64,000 nucleotides of DNA from Prunella strophiata (lineage: Eukaryota > Chordata > Aves > Passeriformes > Prunellidae): NCBI GenBank assembly GCA_036583965.1, contig JAZBQD010000019.1:19697085-19761084 (forward strand). Direction: 5' to 3'. Position numbers and translations under genes: made by a program. The notes under the pieces are model-generated. The model was given only the letters and a program-made list of their open reading frames with translations. It was not told the origin of the DNA and did no database searches. This document shows positions 14,367-26,200 of this stretch, piece after piece (the first letter of the stretch is position 1; the number at the start of each line of letters is the position of its first letter).

Positions 14367-14371
14367 CATAC
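14367..14371. repeat. Target-site duplication, left copy (CATAC)
   Basis: CATAC here is repeated exactly at 14964-14968, directly outside the TG...CA ends of the LTR. A 5-bp duplication is typical of ERVL-type integration. Confidence 0.75.
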
Positions 14372-14963
14372 TGTGTTGATTTTGACTGGGGTAGAGTTTT
14401 CTGCATGGTGGCTGGTATGGGGTTATGCTTTGGGCTTGTGCTGGAAAACAGTGTTGAAAATTCAGGGATGTTTTAATCATTGCTGAGAAGCACTTACAGA
14501 GAGTCAAGGTGTTTTCTTGACCCCTACACCATCCCACCATTGAGTAGGCTGGAGGTGCACAAGGAATTGGAGGAGACGCAGCCAGCACAGCTGACTCCAG
14601 CTGACCAAAGAGATCACATCATGCTTAGTGTATAAAGCTGGGGGAAGAACTAAGAAGTGGGGGACATTTGGAGTGATGGTGTTATTTTCCCATGTCACCA
14701 CTGCACAGGATGAGGCCCTGCCTTTGTGGGGATGGCTGAACACCTGCCTGACCATGGGAAGCAGTGAATTAATTCTTTGGTTTGCTTTGCTCGAATGTGT
14801 GGCTTTTGATTTACTTTTTAAACTGTCTTTATCTCAACACCTGAGTTTTCTCACTTTTACTCTTCTGATTCACTCCTCCATCCCACCACAGAGGTGGGTG
14901 CATGGAGAAAGGAGTGAATGGCTCAGTGAGGACTTAGTTGCTGGCTGGAGTTAAATCATGACA
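14372..14963 (+). mobile_element. Solo LTR of an avian endogenous retrovirus
   Basis: The element starts TGTGTTGATTTTGACTGGGG and ends GTTAAATCATGACA, giving canonical TG...CA termini and a length of about 592 bp. I recognise the sequence as a widespread bird LTR (openings of the type 'tgtgttgac-ttggctggggtagag' and an internal 'actgtctttatctcaac' block). TATAAAG at 14631-14636 is a plausible promoter TATA box; U3 would be about 285 bp and R plus U5 about 300 bp. Exact CATAC flanks show that both ends are intact. There is no primer-binding site or gag/pol sequence beside it, so it is a solo LTR left by recombination between the two LTRs of a provirus. The 5-bp duplication suggests an ERVL-like (class III) group; the family name is not determined. 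The open frames inside it (14276-14954) are chance frames. Confidence 0.88.
14631..14637 (+). promoter_or_regulatory. TATA box of the solo LTR
   Basis: TATAAAG lies 260 bp into the LTR, just upstream of a GC-richer stretch, in the position expected for the U3/R promoter. Whether it is still active is unknown. Confidence 0.5.
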
Positions 14964-14968
14964 CATAC
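14964..14968. repeat. Target-site duplication, right copy (CATAC)
   Basis: Exact copy of the pentamer at 14367-14371, immediately following the LTR's terminal CA. Confidence 0.75.
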
Positions 14969-15666
14969 AAGTAGCAGAAGAGATGTCACTGATTCAGGGA
15001 TATAGCTACTGCTCTCATTATCCTATGCAACTGTTTTTCCTCTCTGCTTCAAAGGCCAGTATATTACATGATCACTGGAAAAATCCTGTTTTGATCTTTT
15101 TTTTCTGGAAAATTATTTCAGTCTTCCAGACTCAGAGCATTCACACCTATAAATTCCTTTTAAGCAGAGGGAGCTTATGTCATTGAAGTGGAAACTCAGC
15201 AACACTAGAAAACTGGATGAAAAGTTCTCAAAGAAGCCAATTAAAATAAAAAAGTCATAGTTCAATAATCTGAAATCATGAAATTTTTCTTCAGAAGATC
15301 CTGAATGGTTTGTAGTCTTCTGTGACTGATCATGAATGCATTAACAGCTAAGGTCTCATTTTTGTATACCTATGTTGTTATTAGCTTTATTTTGGGTTGG
15401 TTTATTGTTTGGGGAGTTTTGGCAGGGGAGAGTTATTGTTGGCTTGCTTGTCGTGGGACTTCTTTTGTGTGTGTTTATTGCTTTTATTTTTTGTCTACTA
15501 ATCTTCAAAATGTTAGGGTTGCTTTCCTATCCACCGCAAACTTGGGAAAGACTTGAAATGCTGCTTTTTTACTGTGAATCAAAAGGCTGACAATAAGCAT
15601 TCAGCCAGAACTATTTTTTTATCTCCTGTTTTAAAGACTTTGTTCTGCCTACAAAATCTGAGCAAG
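14969..15666. other. Unique non-coding DNA between repeats
   Basis: No gene recognised. A T/G-rich, G-run-containing patch occupies about 15385-15460. The two overlapping open frames there (from 15332 and 15372) are hydrophobic because of the T-rich composition and have no recognisable domain. Confidence 0.55.
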
Positions 15667-16181
15667 TCACAGAACCACAGAATAAGTTGAGTTGGAAGGG
15701 ACCCACAAGGAGTCCAACTCCCAGCCCTGCACAGCACCATCCCCAAGAATCACACCATGTGCCCAAGTGCATTGTCCAAATGCTTCTGGAACTCTGTCAG
15801 GTTTGGTGCTGTGACCACTTCTCTGGGGAGCATGTTCCAGTGCCTAACCACTCTCTAGGTGAAGAATCCTTTTCTTATATCCAGCCTAAACCCTTCCCTG
15901 ACACAACTTCAGCCCATTCCCTCAGTCACCAGAGAGAAGAGATCAGTGCCTGACCCTCCTCTTCCGCTCTTGAGGAATCTGTACCTGCAGTGAGGTCACC
16001 CCCAACCTCTTCTTCTCCAGGCTGAGCAGACCAAGTGACCTCAGCCACTCCTCATGTGGCTTCCTTTCAAGACCCTTCACCATCTTTTTTGCCCTCCTTT
16101 GGGCAGTCTCTAATAACTCAATATTTTTCTTATATTGTAGTGACCAAAACTGCTCACAGTATTCAAGGTGAAGCCACACAT
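15667..16181 (-). mobile_element. CR1 LINE fragment with intact 3' end, minus strand
   Basis: The plus strand opens with CACAGAACCACAGAATAAGTTGAG, the reverse complement of the CR1 3' terminus, followed by 'ttggaagggacccacaagga' and the 3'UTR. From about 15940 to 16181 the minus strand encodes the reverse-transcriptase C-terminus: '[20 protein letters not shown]', then '[13 protein letters not shown]' and '[11 protein letters not shown]', all hallmark CR1 blocks. The 5' boundary falls in the RT domain, the usual 5' truncation. The 3'UTR ('cagccctgcacagcaccatcc') differs from that of the 3.3-kb and 12.4-kb copies, so it belongs to another subfamily. Confidence 0.93.
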
Positions 16182-19100
16182 CTAATTCAAGTATTTAACT
16201 TTATTACCTAAATTAGACTTCTGGCAACTTTATCCAGATACGACAAGCACTTTCTGTAAGTAAGCCAGACCTTTCATATTCTGGAGTGATTTTAAGAGGA
16301 ACATCAATTTCCTTTGCTATTCCTTGATTTCTTTTCCTATCTATGTTTTCCTTCCCTGTTTAATTTCATCCTGGGATATTCATGAACCATTACCCAGATT
16401 TACAAACTTTATCTATGAGAGGTTCAGAGGCCATAACTTTATGATATGTCATACTTTTCCTGAAATCCATACACTTTGTTTTTCTTCTCATGAAAGTCAA
16501 ATATTAGCTTAGCAATGATAATAAAAAAATAATGACTTTTTGAATCATAGTGTTTCCCTCTACAACAACACTTTTACTCTACCAGTATTCCTACTGATGT
16601 ATTCTTTTTTTCTCTAGAAATGGATTCTTGGCTAACTGATTTTGCTAATGTGCCTTTCGATGGCATCCAAATGTACTTTGCTACAGCATCCTATGGGAAA
16701 GTAGCTTAAAAATGGTTTTCATTATTCTTTTCTTTTAAGCAACTGACCTAGCCAGGCAAAAATCAAAAGTGCTTGCTATGAGGTTGGCCTCAGACAAGGA
16801 TTTCCTCTTATCCCATTGAATAAACACCCATCTCTCATTAATGATTACTGAAATGCTTGGTTAAACTCATGTTGCAAAATAAGTTGCTGGTGAAACCATT
16901 CTCGACAAAAGCTAATGAAAAGATGTAAAAAGTGAGCAATGTGGAAAAACAGTGCACACAATTAAAAAAATAGATGTGGTACATACAGCAGATTTTCTAA
17001 GTGCTGGTATCTGATTCTAAGACAGTAAGGAGAAAGTGTAGTAATAAACAAATGAATACTCCCAAAGAAGAACTGCTCGGTGACAGTGAGGTCCACATAA
17101 ACATCAGGATGAGACATATGGCACTGTACTAGCTGAAAAAGAGATCCTAATCTAATCCTACGTGTTTACACACCAGCCCCTGTGGATATATAGAAGACAA
17201 AAAACCCTGAAAAAAAAATATCAGTCTATGTCTGTCAAGTTGCTCATGATTTGCACTGGAGCAAGGCAGACAGGAAATTCCTCTGTAAGCTTTGTTTATT
17301 ATGGACTCTTCTTCTTCTGTGTAAGACTCCATTCCCAACTTTCCCCTTAGATAAATTTACCTTCTTAAGTTATTTCATCTGTCAAACTCCTACACAGTCA
17401 TTGACATCTAATTATTCAAATTTTGCCAAGGATGATGGCAAAACAAAGGAGATGATGGGTCATACAGAAAAAGATTTGAGTTTGAGATTTTCTTTCATTC
17501 TATTTCTATCATTCTAGGAACCTGACAGTTAATGTATATAGAAATACCATAGAGATATCATATAATCCTGACAGCATGCCCCTGACACATTAAAATTGTA
17601 ATGTTGCATTATTTGCTTGACCCTATAAAGACCAGCAGTGCTTTTCCTTTTGCTTTTTTTTTTTTCTTTTCCCTCCCTGCACTTTTTTCACACATAAAGC
17701 AGAGAATATTTCAAAGATTATTTCATATGGAAAAAACTCTGGGCCAGTTGCCTTAAGAAGAGGTGATCCCCAGGTTCCCTCAGGTTCCCCAGAAACTTAA
17801 AATTTTCTCAAGGTTCCCATTCAGCTCCACACAGACACAATCAAATCTGGCAGACTGAGATGTAGAGAAACCTGAAAACTTGTTACCTGACAGAGCACAA
17901 AGAATAAACAGATCCTGGGAAAATAATTAGCACCTTCATTTATTTTGTCACCCTAGCTTTTCCTCTATATAATTTCTAAAACAACTTCCAAATGTCATTA
18001 AAAAAAATATTAATGCATTTTTCAAGCACAATAATACTAAAATCAAGCCTAAGTGTTTCCTCCATTCAACAGAGAGAAAAGGGCTTTTCTACACTGGTAA
18101 GAAATTTCTGCAGAAGGCTATTTTGTAAAAGACAGTACAAACCCCAGGAGTTTAATATCTCTTTAGCATTAGCTTTCACTGAGAATACCATCAGCAATTA
18201 AACTGAGGGTAGTGACAAATAGAAATTCAGGTTAAAATAGATGCAGCATTATTCTAACTTATGGCAACTACATTCCCATATGATATAAATTGATTAAAGC
18301 TATTTAGTATGATTCCTAACCATAGTACCTAGACTAAAAAAAAAAAAAAAAAAACAAAAACAAAACAAAAAAAAACCTGAGAAACTGCTTAAAAATGGGA
18401 GCTTAAGTGGTACAGACCAGCAGGTGTCTCAAAATACTGGAACAAATTAATCTTATTATTTCTAGTAAGCTTTAAAAGGATAGGAGATTAGTAGCAGTTG
18501 GTGTGGGCTTATCAGGAAGAGATTGTGGCAAACCAATCAAAATTCCTCACATAATCTGTTATTCTATCATAAATAAAGAGAAAATATTAGTTGTTTCAAA
18601 CTTGAGTTTCAACATCCCTCTGTCATTGTTTCATACAGTATTTCTGAAAGTGTGCCAAGAGATTTGTATGAAGGTGTCAGGTAGATCCCACATGTGCTGC
18701 AAAACCACATCACCTGGCAGCTACAATTTGTTAAGAAATATCAGATTAGAAGAGGTATTATTTAGAGCCCCAGACACCTCTGTTCTGAGCTTGGTGCAAC
18801 TTCATTTTATCTTTAATAACTTGAATGATTGAATAGATGGTGCTCTGATTATTTTTACAGGCAATGCACAAGACAAGGAGAAGGTAAAGAATCTGAGAGA
18901 ATTTTCATTTTGAATAATCCTGACAAACTGCAGAAGACAAAAGATTGCATACATGAATAGAAACAAACAAATTCTAACATACATGAATAGAAACAATAGA
19001 AAAAAAAATAACAAATAAGTTATTTTTAAAAGATCATTGGCAAGAATACTACCACATTCTTCTTTTTCCTTTTTTTTTCCTTTAATAACTTTTTTCGCTA

Positions 19101-19884
19101 ATATTTTTTTTTCTCATTCCAAAGACTTTCTATTGCTTACAATCTCATCTGCAGGAAGAGTCTAGTGAAACTGCCTTCTTTGAAATATACTTATCTGAGT
19201 CATTAATATCAATGAATTCTCTCTTGCCTGTAAGGGGCAGAGAAACTCACCTTTAAATACAAAAAGACTGTGTAATTTATAGCAAACCACAGTCAGAAGC
19301 AGCAGTAACTTTACCTCTTGTCCACAGAAAAGATGGTCTAAAACATTTTTCCCTCCTGGGGCTTGACTCTGTGAGATTTTTAAATTACTACTATTATTAT
19401 AATCTTTTAAAATTATTATTGTTGTTATATTTTTCACCAGCCTTTCAGTGGACTTCAAAAGCAAAGATGGAGGAAGAAAGGATTACACTAGGGTATTACT
19501 CCAGTTGTGGTATGCTAATGGAAAAGTGCTCAGTAAAAATAAACTGCAGAAATTAATTACCAAAAATAAGGGTGAATAGGCTTGCACTGGGTAAAAGGGT
19601 AGCATCATCTTGCTCTTCTGACATCGAGTCAGTCAATATACTGTCAATCCCAGGACAGCAGTACATTTGAAATTCAGGGTAACTAACCATGACATTATAG
19701 ATGTCAATTTTAATGAAGCATACTATGCAAATAATACCTAAATTTGAAGAAAAGCCTTATGAAAAACCTTGGTCTGGTTTGCATTCTCAGTAGGTAAAAA
19801 TACAATTTTGGTTTTTTAGCTGTGTTTGGGGTGCTTCATTTCATGGGGTTTTTTTATCCAGAAAATGTTGAGAATTTCTATTAA
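16182..19884. other. Unique AT-rich DNA with one candidate exon
   Basis: No recognised gene. A candidate terminal exon at 16618-16709 is listed separately. Low-complexity content: a polypyrimidine tract at about 17650-17690, an A-rich (CAAAA)n tract at 18336-18375, and TTA/ATT-rich sequence at 19381-19430. A 19-bp word (CATACATGAATAGAAACAA) occurs twice with a 30-bp period at 18948 and 18978. Confidence 0.5.
16618..16709 (+). other. Candidate terminal coding exon, unrecognised
   Basis: A very strong 3' splice-site signal (ATTCTTTTTTTCTCTAG ending at 16617) is followed by an open frame from 16620 to the TAA at 16707-16709. It reads as 29 residues beginning MDSWLTDFANVPFDG and ending YFATASYGKVA. 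An AATAAA signal follows at 16819-16824. This order (acceptor, short open frame, stop, polyadenylation signal) fits a last exon. I do not recognise the peptide, and no matching upstream exon was identified. A chance acceptor is entirely possible in sequence this T-rich; the exon could also be noncoding. Confidence 0.25.
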
Positions 19885-20235
19885 AAATTTAAAGCCAGCT
19901 GTACCACAGTTGTTTCTCAGTCATTTGTTCAAGCTCCTTTTAAAAGTCTCCAAGGGAGGTTCCACATCCTATATAGATAAATACGTTCCAGTGTTCCAAA
20001 ACTTACATAATCCCTCTCTGAACTTCAAGCTTATTATCTGAAATTTATTTCCTTAACCATTGTCATTATAAAGAGCCTCTTATTTATTTTTCTTTGGAAT
20101 CCCTTCTTAGTCCTTCAATTTCCTGTGTAGGGTGTGTTTTCTAAACATCTAGCTCATCCTGGTTTTGCTTATGACTCTCTTCTGATCCAAACTGTAGTGT
20201 CCTGCACTCCAGCTGGGCATGAGGAGAGCCCAGAA
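19885..20235 (-). mobile_element. Ancient CR1-like fragment, minus strand
   Basis: Strongly diverged, but the order of landmarks on the plus strand follows an antisense CR1: 'ggttccacatcc', 'cgttccagtgttc', a 'ctgaacttcaagcttatt' block, 'catttccttaacc', and finally 'actgtagtgtcctgcactccagctggg', corresponding to the usual 'ctggacacagtactccagctg'. The copy is much older than the others here and has no usable reading frame. It could belong to a CR1 relative instead. Confidence 0.5.
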
Positions 20236-23200
20236 GTGTAGCTCAGTCTATAAAAAAATTATCTTTTTGCCTGCCCATAAAAAGGTGCCTTTTTTACCAG
20301 TGTCTTCAAAACTTTACTGTGAGTGTTGTTTCCTGCTGCACTATTCTCTTGGGCAGAAATACTCTGTGGACAAAAAGTCACTGCTGGATTCCCTAAAAAT
20401 AGAACAAAAACCTAACCCCTGACAGAGATAGGGTTTTAATTTGTCTGCCAGGCATCTCAAGGGATGTCTCCAATATGTGATACAGATGAGGTTATGTTAG
20501 ATTTTTCACTCTCTGCCTGGTCCAGTACCCCAAGAGTGTCTCATCATACTCATCATGCAAATATAGACAGATAAGAAAATACAAAAATGACAGGCTCTCA
20601 TTATTAATTTTAAGCATTTTCCTTATACAATTTGTGCCTTATAAACTTTATTTACTTTAGGAACAATTAGTGCATCTTTTATGTTTTAGAATTGCTTTTT
20701 CCATCTTTTAGTAATAGCAAAATTTTCCTCTATTTTGCTTTAAAAACCTAATCCTTGCAAAATGCATTATATGTGAAATTAACAGCCAACATTTTGATTA
20801 TGTATCCATACAAAAAGAAAGCAATTATTCATTAATGTTTTCTCCTTCCAGTTTCCTTGCCATCTTCCAATTTTACAGCCCCAGAGCCTTCCAAATCTCA
20901 GTCCAGAGCTGTGCACACTTGAAACAAGTGCCTTAAATAGAAGAAGGGGAAGAGCTTTGGCTAAATGTCCATATTTGCTGAACTGAAAGAGATTGTATAG
21001 TCATAGATTTTAGGAGGGAGCAAGAGGGGAATTTCATGACAGAGGTGTATCTTGATCACAGTGCTGCATCAAGTCATGGTCAGGGCAGTGTTGTTATTCC
21101 ACCCACAAATGAAAAAATAATCCAGTAAAATCTGATCAATATCCCCTCCCTCCTTCTATTTTATTTTCACATCTGCATCTGAAGTATATGTCATCCAAAT
21201 AAAAATACTAAATCAAATAAAGATTGTAGCTTTGAACAATTGCACCTCGAGCTAATAAGAACTAAAAGGTAAACCATGATTCACTGTATGTAAATTGAAC
21301 CATGCAATGTAAAAAATGGAGATTAAATAATTTTAGCTATTACCCTACTTTTAATCACAGATGTATTTAGCAAATGAACTAAAAAGAAAATTAGTGTGTT
21401 TTATAATTGTTACTTCAAATATTTCTCTCTGGAATTCCTTTATGTCCCTGAAGATTATCACTGAACTATGTGTTTAGACATAATCATCCTTGTGAATAAC
21501 TCTTTGCTATTCAGTACTTTTTCTCCCACTGAATCAAAACCTCTGACAAGTTTCACAGCACAAATAAATGGTCTCTCATTTACAGTCCAGGTTGCTTCAC
21601 TCAAAGTTTGTGAGCATGTTTTAAAGCAACTTTACATGACACCTGCTAATTAGGAATGTGCAGTTGCACTTAGTTAAAGGTTTCTCTAGCTATGGGATGT
21701 TCCTTTAGCAAATTCCTGACATAAAATAAAACTCCAATCTTGCAGCCTCTAAGAGATGAGAAATGCTAAAGATGAAACTGTTGTCAGATGGTTAGATGGT
21801 GACATGATTCCAGAAATCATTAAAGAATGGAACAAACTGGAGAGAGTGGGGCAGGAAAAGACAGAAAAGGGGACAGGGGTTGGTGTAGTTTAAAGGACAA
21901 CTTTATCTATAAGAATAAACCAAAAGAAACCAGGTGTATCTTTAAAGCAACTGTCTGGGACAGCAAGGTTGAAATAAGGGAAAACTTTTTAAAAATGAAA
22001 TGTTGGGGAAAACGAAAGTAGAAAAGCTTGTCATAACAGAAAATGGAAATAAATAACTGAGCTGATTTTAGACTGAGACATATGAAGGTAAACATTAATT
22101 ACAAAGATTGAAATCTGATCAGTAAGGAGGGATTGGTTTTCTGGACTGACACAAAGGAGTATGTAAAAAGTCCCACAGGAAAAGAGATGTCCCCCATGCT
22201 GCATGAGAGCATGTTAAACTTTTGTTGGGCAGCAGATTACAAACTGGACTCTCAAGGTCCAATAACTAAAAGAGAACTCTATTTGCTCTGGAACAGAAAT
22301 AAATAAAATATAATCTCAGTTTGTGACATGAAAGTCCTTTCTGCTACAATTTTTGGAAGGTGCATTGCAAGGTCAGTGAAATCAGTATTCTCTCCAATGT
22401 ACCATCAATGTTTATTTTTAATTTGGGACTGGTGAATAAAGATTTAATGGGATTTTAATGGCCTGTTGGACACACTTCAGTGTCCAGAGATGTGGCATCA
22501 TATCCAGGAGTGTCGTTATCTGGATTAATTATCAATAGCAAGCAGTTATCATTAGAGAGAAGTGAAAACGAAAGAGATAGTAAATGAAATTTACTGGGCA
22601 GAGATGCTCAGAAATAAATAAATAACATCTGAGAAGTCACCAATGGATACTTCAAAATCATTTTCTGTTTGATATTTTGCATTACATCTGCCACTTCTTT
22701 TGCTGCTCCAGAATCTGTAGTGACTGAAATATTTTCCTTGCCAGCTAGTACAAGCTGAACTCCTTCTTCATAATGGTAGCTGTACAACTATATATTATAG
22801 ACAAAATTAGCATCCAAATTTGCATTTAATGTTAGCAATCGGGTTAATATGAAACCTTGAGAAGACTGCCTTAGCTTAACCAATAAATATTTTATAATGT
22901 CATAAAGGACCCTTGCTGATAAGTCTTTAACAAATGACAGTTAATGTTTTCACTGTCTTATTTAAGACATGACTGATAAAATCTGCTGTAAATATGGGAT
23001 ATCCTGAGTGATATAGAGTATTTTGAATGTGACCTGATGTCTAAAGGGTAGTTCCACTGATGTAAATTGTATGCATTTTTATGCATTGTTGCACTTTAAA
23101 AAAACCCAAACAAACAAACATTCTTTAAGGTTTTTTGACTGTCCAAGGATTTTAGATAATCTTGAATTTATGAATGCTTAAACAGTCAAACTTTAGCAAT

Positions 23201-26200
23201 ATTTGTCTTAATATAGCAAAGACTCTGCAAGAGGCAAAAGAAGGCAATTTGGCACCTTCCAGAGGGGGAGATCTACAGTGGGAAAAAAAAAAAAAAGGTC
23301 AGAAAGGATTTAGGATTAATCTAAATACTTCATAGTGCATGAGCTTTCACTGCAGGACTTTAATAAAAAGATAAATCAAATACTCCACCTGTCTGTAAAC
23401 ACATGGGCATACATGTGAAACTAATGAGAAAATATTAAGTGGAAATAAAAAATTGATACTGTATTTACTCTCTGAAATATTCAGTCCACACTTTCAAAAT
23501 CTGGATTGTGTGTTCAGAACTTAACAAATAGTATTTAATTATATGTCCTGTCTCTGTTTGTTCTGCTGTCTCTCTGGAAAAGTATTGAAGAACTACCTGT
23601 AACACAAACAGATAAAAATTGATCAGTGGATCTCTGTATAGCATAACAATTCACTCAGATAAAAACTATCTTCTCCTCATGCAATGTATACCCTACTTTA
23701 GAGGGAATATGATAAATTGTTCCCTAAATACACAGAAGTTCAATGCTGCAGATCAGAGGATGTATGCCAAGAAAATTAGAAGTCTGCCCAACCAGCAATT
23801 TGCTCAGAGTTTGAGGAACCTTCCCAAGAACACATCAGTCAGCACTTTGCTGCCAGCCTAACACAACTTCTCAGTTTTATTTTTGTCTCTGTTAATACAA
23901 GGCTATTGAAGACACTGAAGGCTAAGACTAGATAGGCCTGTATCAAGGTTGGAGCAGAGTTATTTAAATTTTTCTTGCTTCTGTGCAGCAAAGATGAACA
24001 GATGCACCAGATAAGCCAGAAATGTTTCTGAGCTAAAATAAGGTAATTTACACTTTATAGAGCATTTTTCACTTAAGAACCTTAAAATTACTGTGCTAAT
24101 GCTAGGCTAAATGCAAAGCAAAAATTCATTTCCATGTCCAGATTACCTAATTATGCCTTATATACCAAAGAGGATCTCAGATACTAAAATCTGTCAAACC
24201 CACCAAAACCTCAGTACTGAACACAAATGGCTCATCTAATCCTTTTCAATGAGCAGTTCCTTATCTTTGAGGTAATCTGAAACAGCATAGCAGATCTGCA
24301 GACTGCTGCAAAGCCATGTGTTTGACATCTGCTCTACTTTTGCATTACCAAATTCTTTTAAGATTCTGGCCCATTTAGTGTTTAACAAAAGAAAAAAGGA
24401 AAGGACTATAAATAAATTCTGCCACTTATTTCCCCTTTGCTGAGAGATGAAGATGGTTGACCTCCCAAGGATTCTATATAAATGCTGATTTTATCTAGCA
24501 GCAGGCCCTTGACCTTGGTGAGGGTGACAATTACTCTGATCAAATGGATGAAAAAGGCTGACAGACAAAAAGGGACTTCTTCCACCAGAGATCAATAGGT
24601 CATCAAAAATGAGACATCAAAATGAACTATGCTAAGGAAATTTTGAATTTAAATGAAAAGGAAATCTAGAGCTAGGAATGAATAATTCAGATTAGTAAAG
24701 TGAGGAAAATTCCCCTTCTGCTTGTCCACTTGTATCTGAGAGTTTAAGATCCTGAGTCTCTGACTTACTTCAGCTTTATTTTAAATAAAGCTATTTTATC
24801 AAGCAATGTTAACAATGATTGTATACATCCATAAATGATCATTTTAAAAATATAATTCAGTTATTTTGAATTATACTGTTTGTTTAATTAAGCTTTTTGG
24901 AAATATTATTTATATTTATATTTTCATTTTTATGATATTTATATATGCAATCTTTTTTCAGTATCTGGTTCCTAAGTACATTTTAGTGCAATTATGCATT
25001 ATTTCTGCTGTTGGCAACTAAGATAAATTTTTGAACTAAAATATATCTGGAAAATGTAGAAAATGCATTCTAGAAATACTGCAATGAAATCTAGTTTTCA
25101 TTGAATCTCATTTTTATGTAGTTTATATGTTGGAGTTACATTATCTGGAGTCCTCTTTAATTATAGTATTGTCTCAGTATTCAATATTTGTTACTTATAA
25201 TCACTGATGGATCATTATTAACAAAAGCAACAGCTGTCTTTCAGCTCATCAACATCATCAAGTCCATAACATCCCTGAGCTTACCATGGTTGGCTATGGA
25301 GAATATTGACTCCATTTACTCTACAGAATATTCCAAGATGACAAGCAAGGTAATTGCATCCTTTCAAAATTCCTTTCTTACTATCTATAGCATGTATTAA
25401 ATCTCTCTAGGCTGTGAGTTGAAAGCAGGAGTCCCTATACAATTTTACAAGACAGTGCAGTTAGAGCATATGTAGCTGAAAAGCAGTCAGATTGGTGAGG
25501 ACAGTCTGCTTAGGGTTCCTTCTGCAGACTCCCATCAAAAATAATTAGAGTTTTGGTCATGACATGCTCTTTTCTGACCAGATCTTGCAGCTTCAGCAAA
25601 TCTGTTTAACAGCATAGAAAACTTTTTTCATAAGCTGCACACTGAAAATAGAACAGAGAGCAAGCTACCCACAGGTATACTTGACTGCTGCATTAGAATT
25701 ATAAAGACAGTCTAGACAGACTAGAAAATATTCTTCTCATCATACCTTATCGATATTTCAGGGTCCCTAAAATTGTCTGTCTGATTTTGCTAAATACCTG
25801 TGTGCACAGTTCCTATTGGCACAGCTGGATCTGGTTGTGAGAGAGAAGCTTGTGTAGTAGCTGACAGCTTTTGTTGAGTGAAGAAGAAAAAAAAGTCTAA
25901 GTACTTAAATAAACAAATAAAAATAGGGTTGAATGCATGCTGAACTCAAAATACATATGATATCATAAAGGGGAAGTGAAAAGGTCTTTAATTTTTTGTT
26001 CTTCATATGAATCTTAAAGCTCAATCCAGTTGGAACATGTATGTTAAAAGATACTTTGAAATACCAAGGCAGGGAAAAGAATATAACTTTGTGTCAAGCA
26101 GCTCAGTGGTTTGCAGTGAATTAGCAAGGGATGAGGAATCACAATGGAGTAAATATATTCATGCAGCCAGTGGCACTTTATCCAGATGCTTGTGGAGGTG

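Noticed and set aside
14276..14954. Open frames across 14276-14954
   Set aside because: They lie within or overlap the solo LTR and have no retroviral or host domain.
20997..21060. TCATAGATTTTAGGAGGGAGC, CR1-terminus-like
   Set aside because: Possible very old CR1 end, but collinear similarity breaks down within 40 bp.
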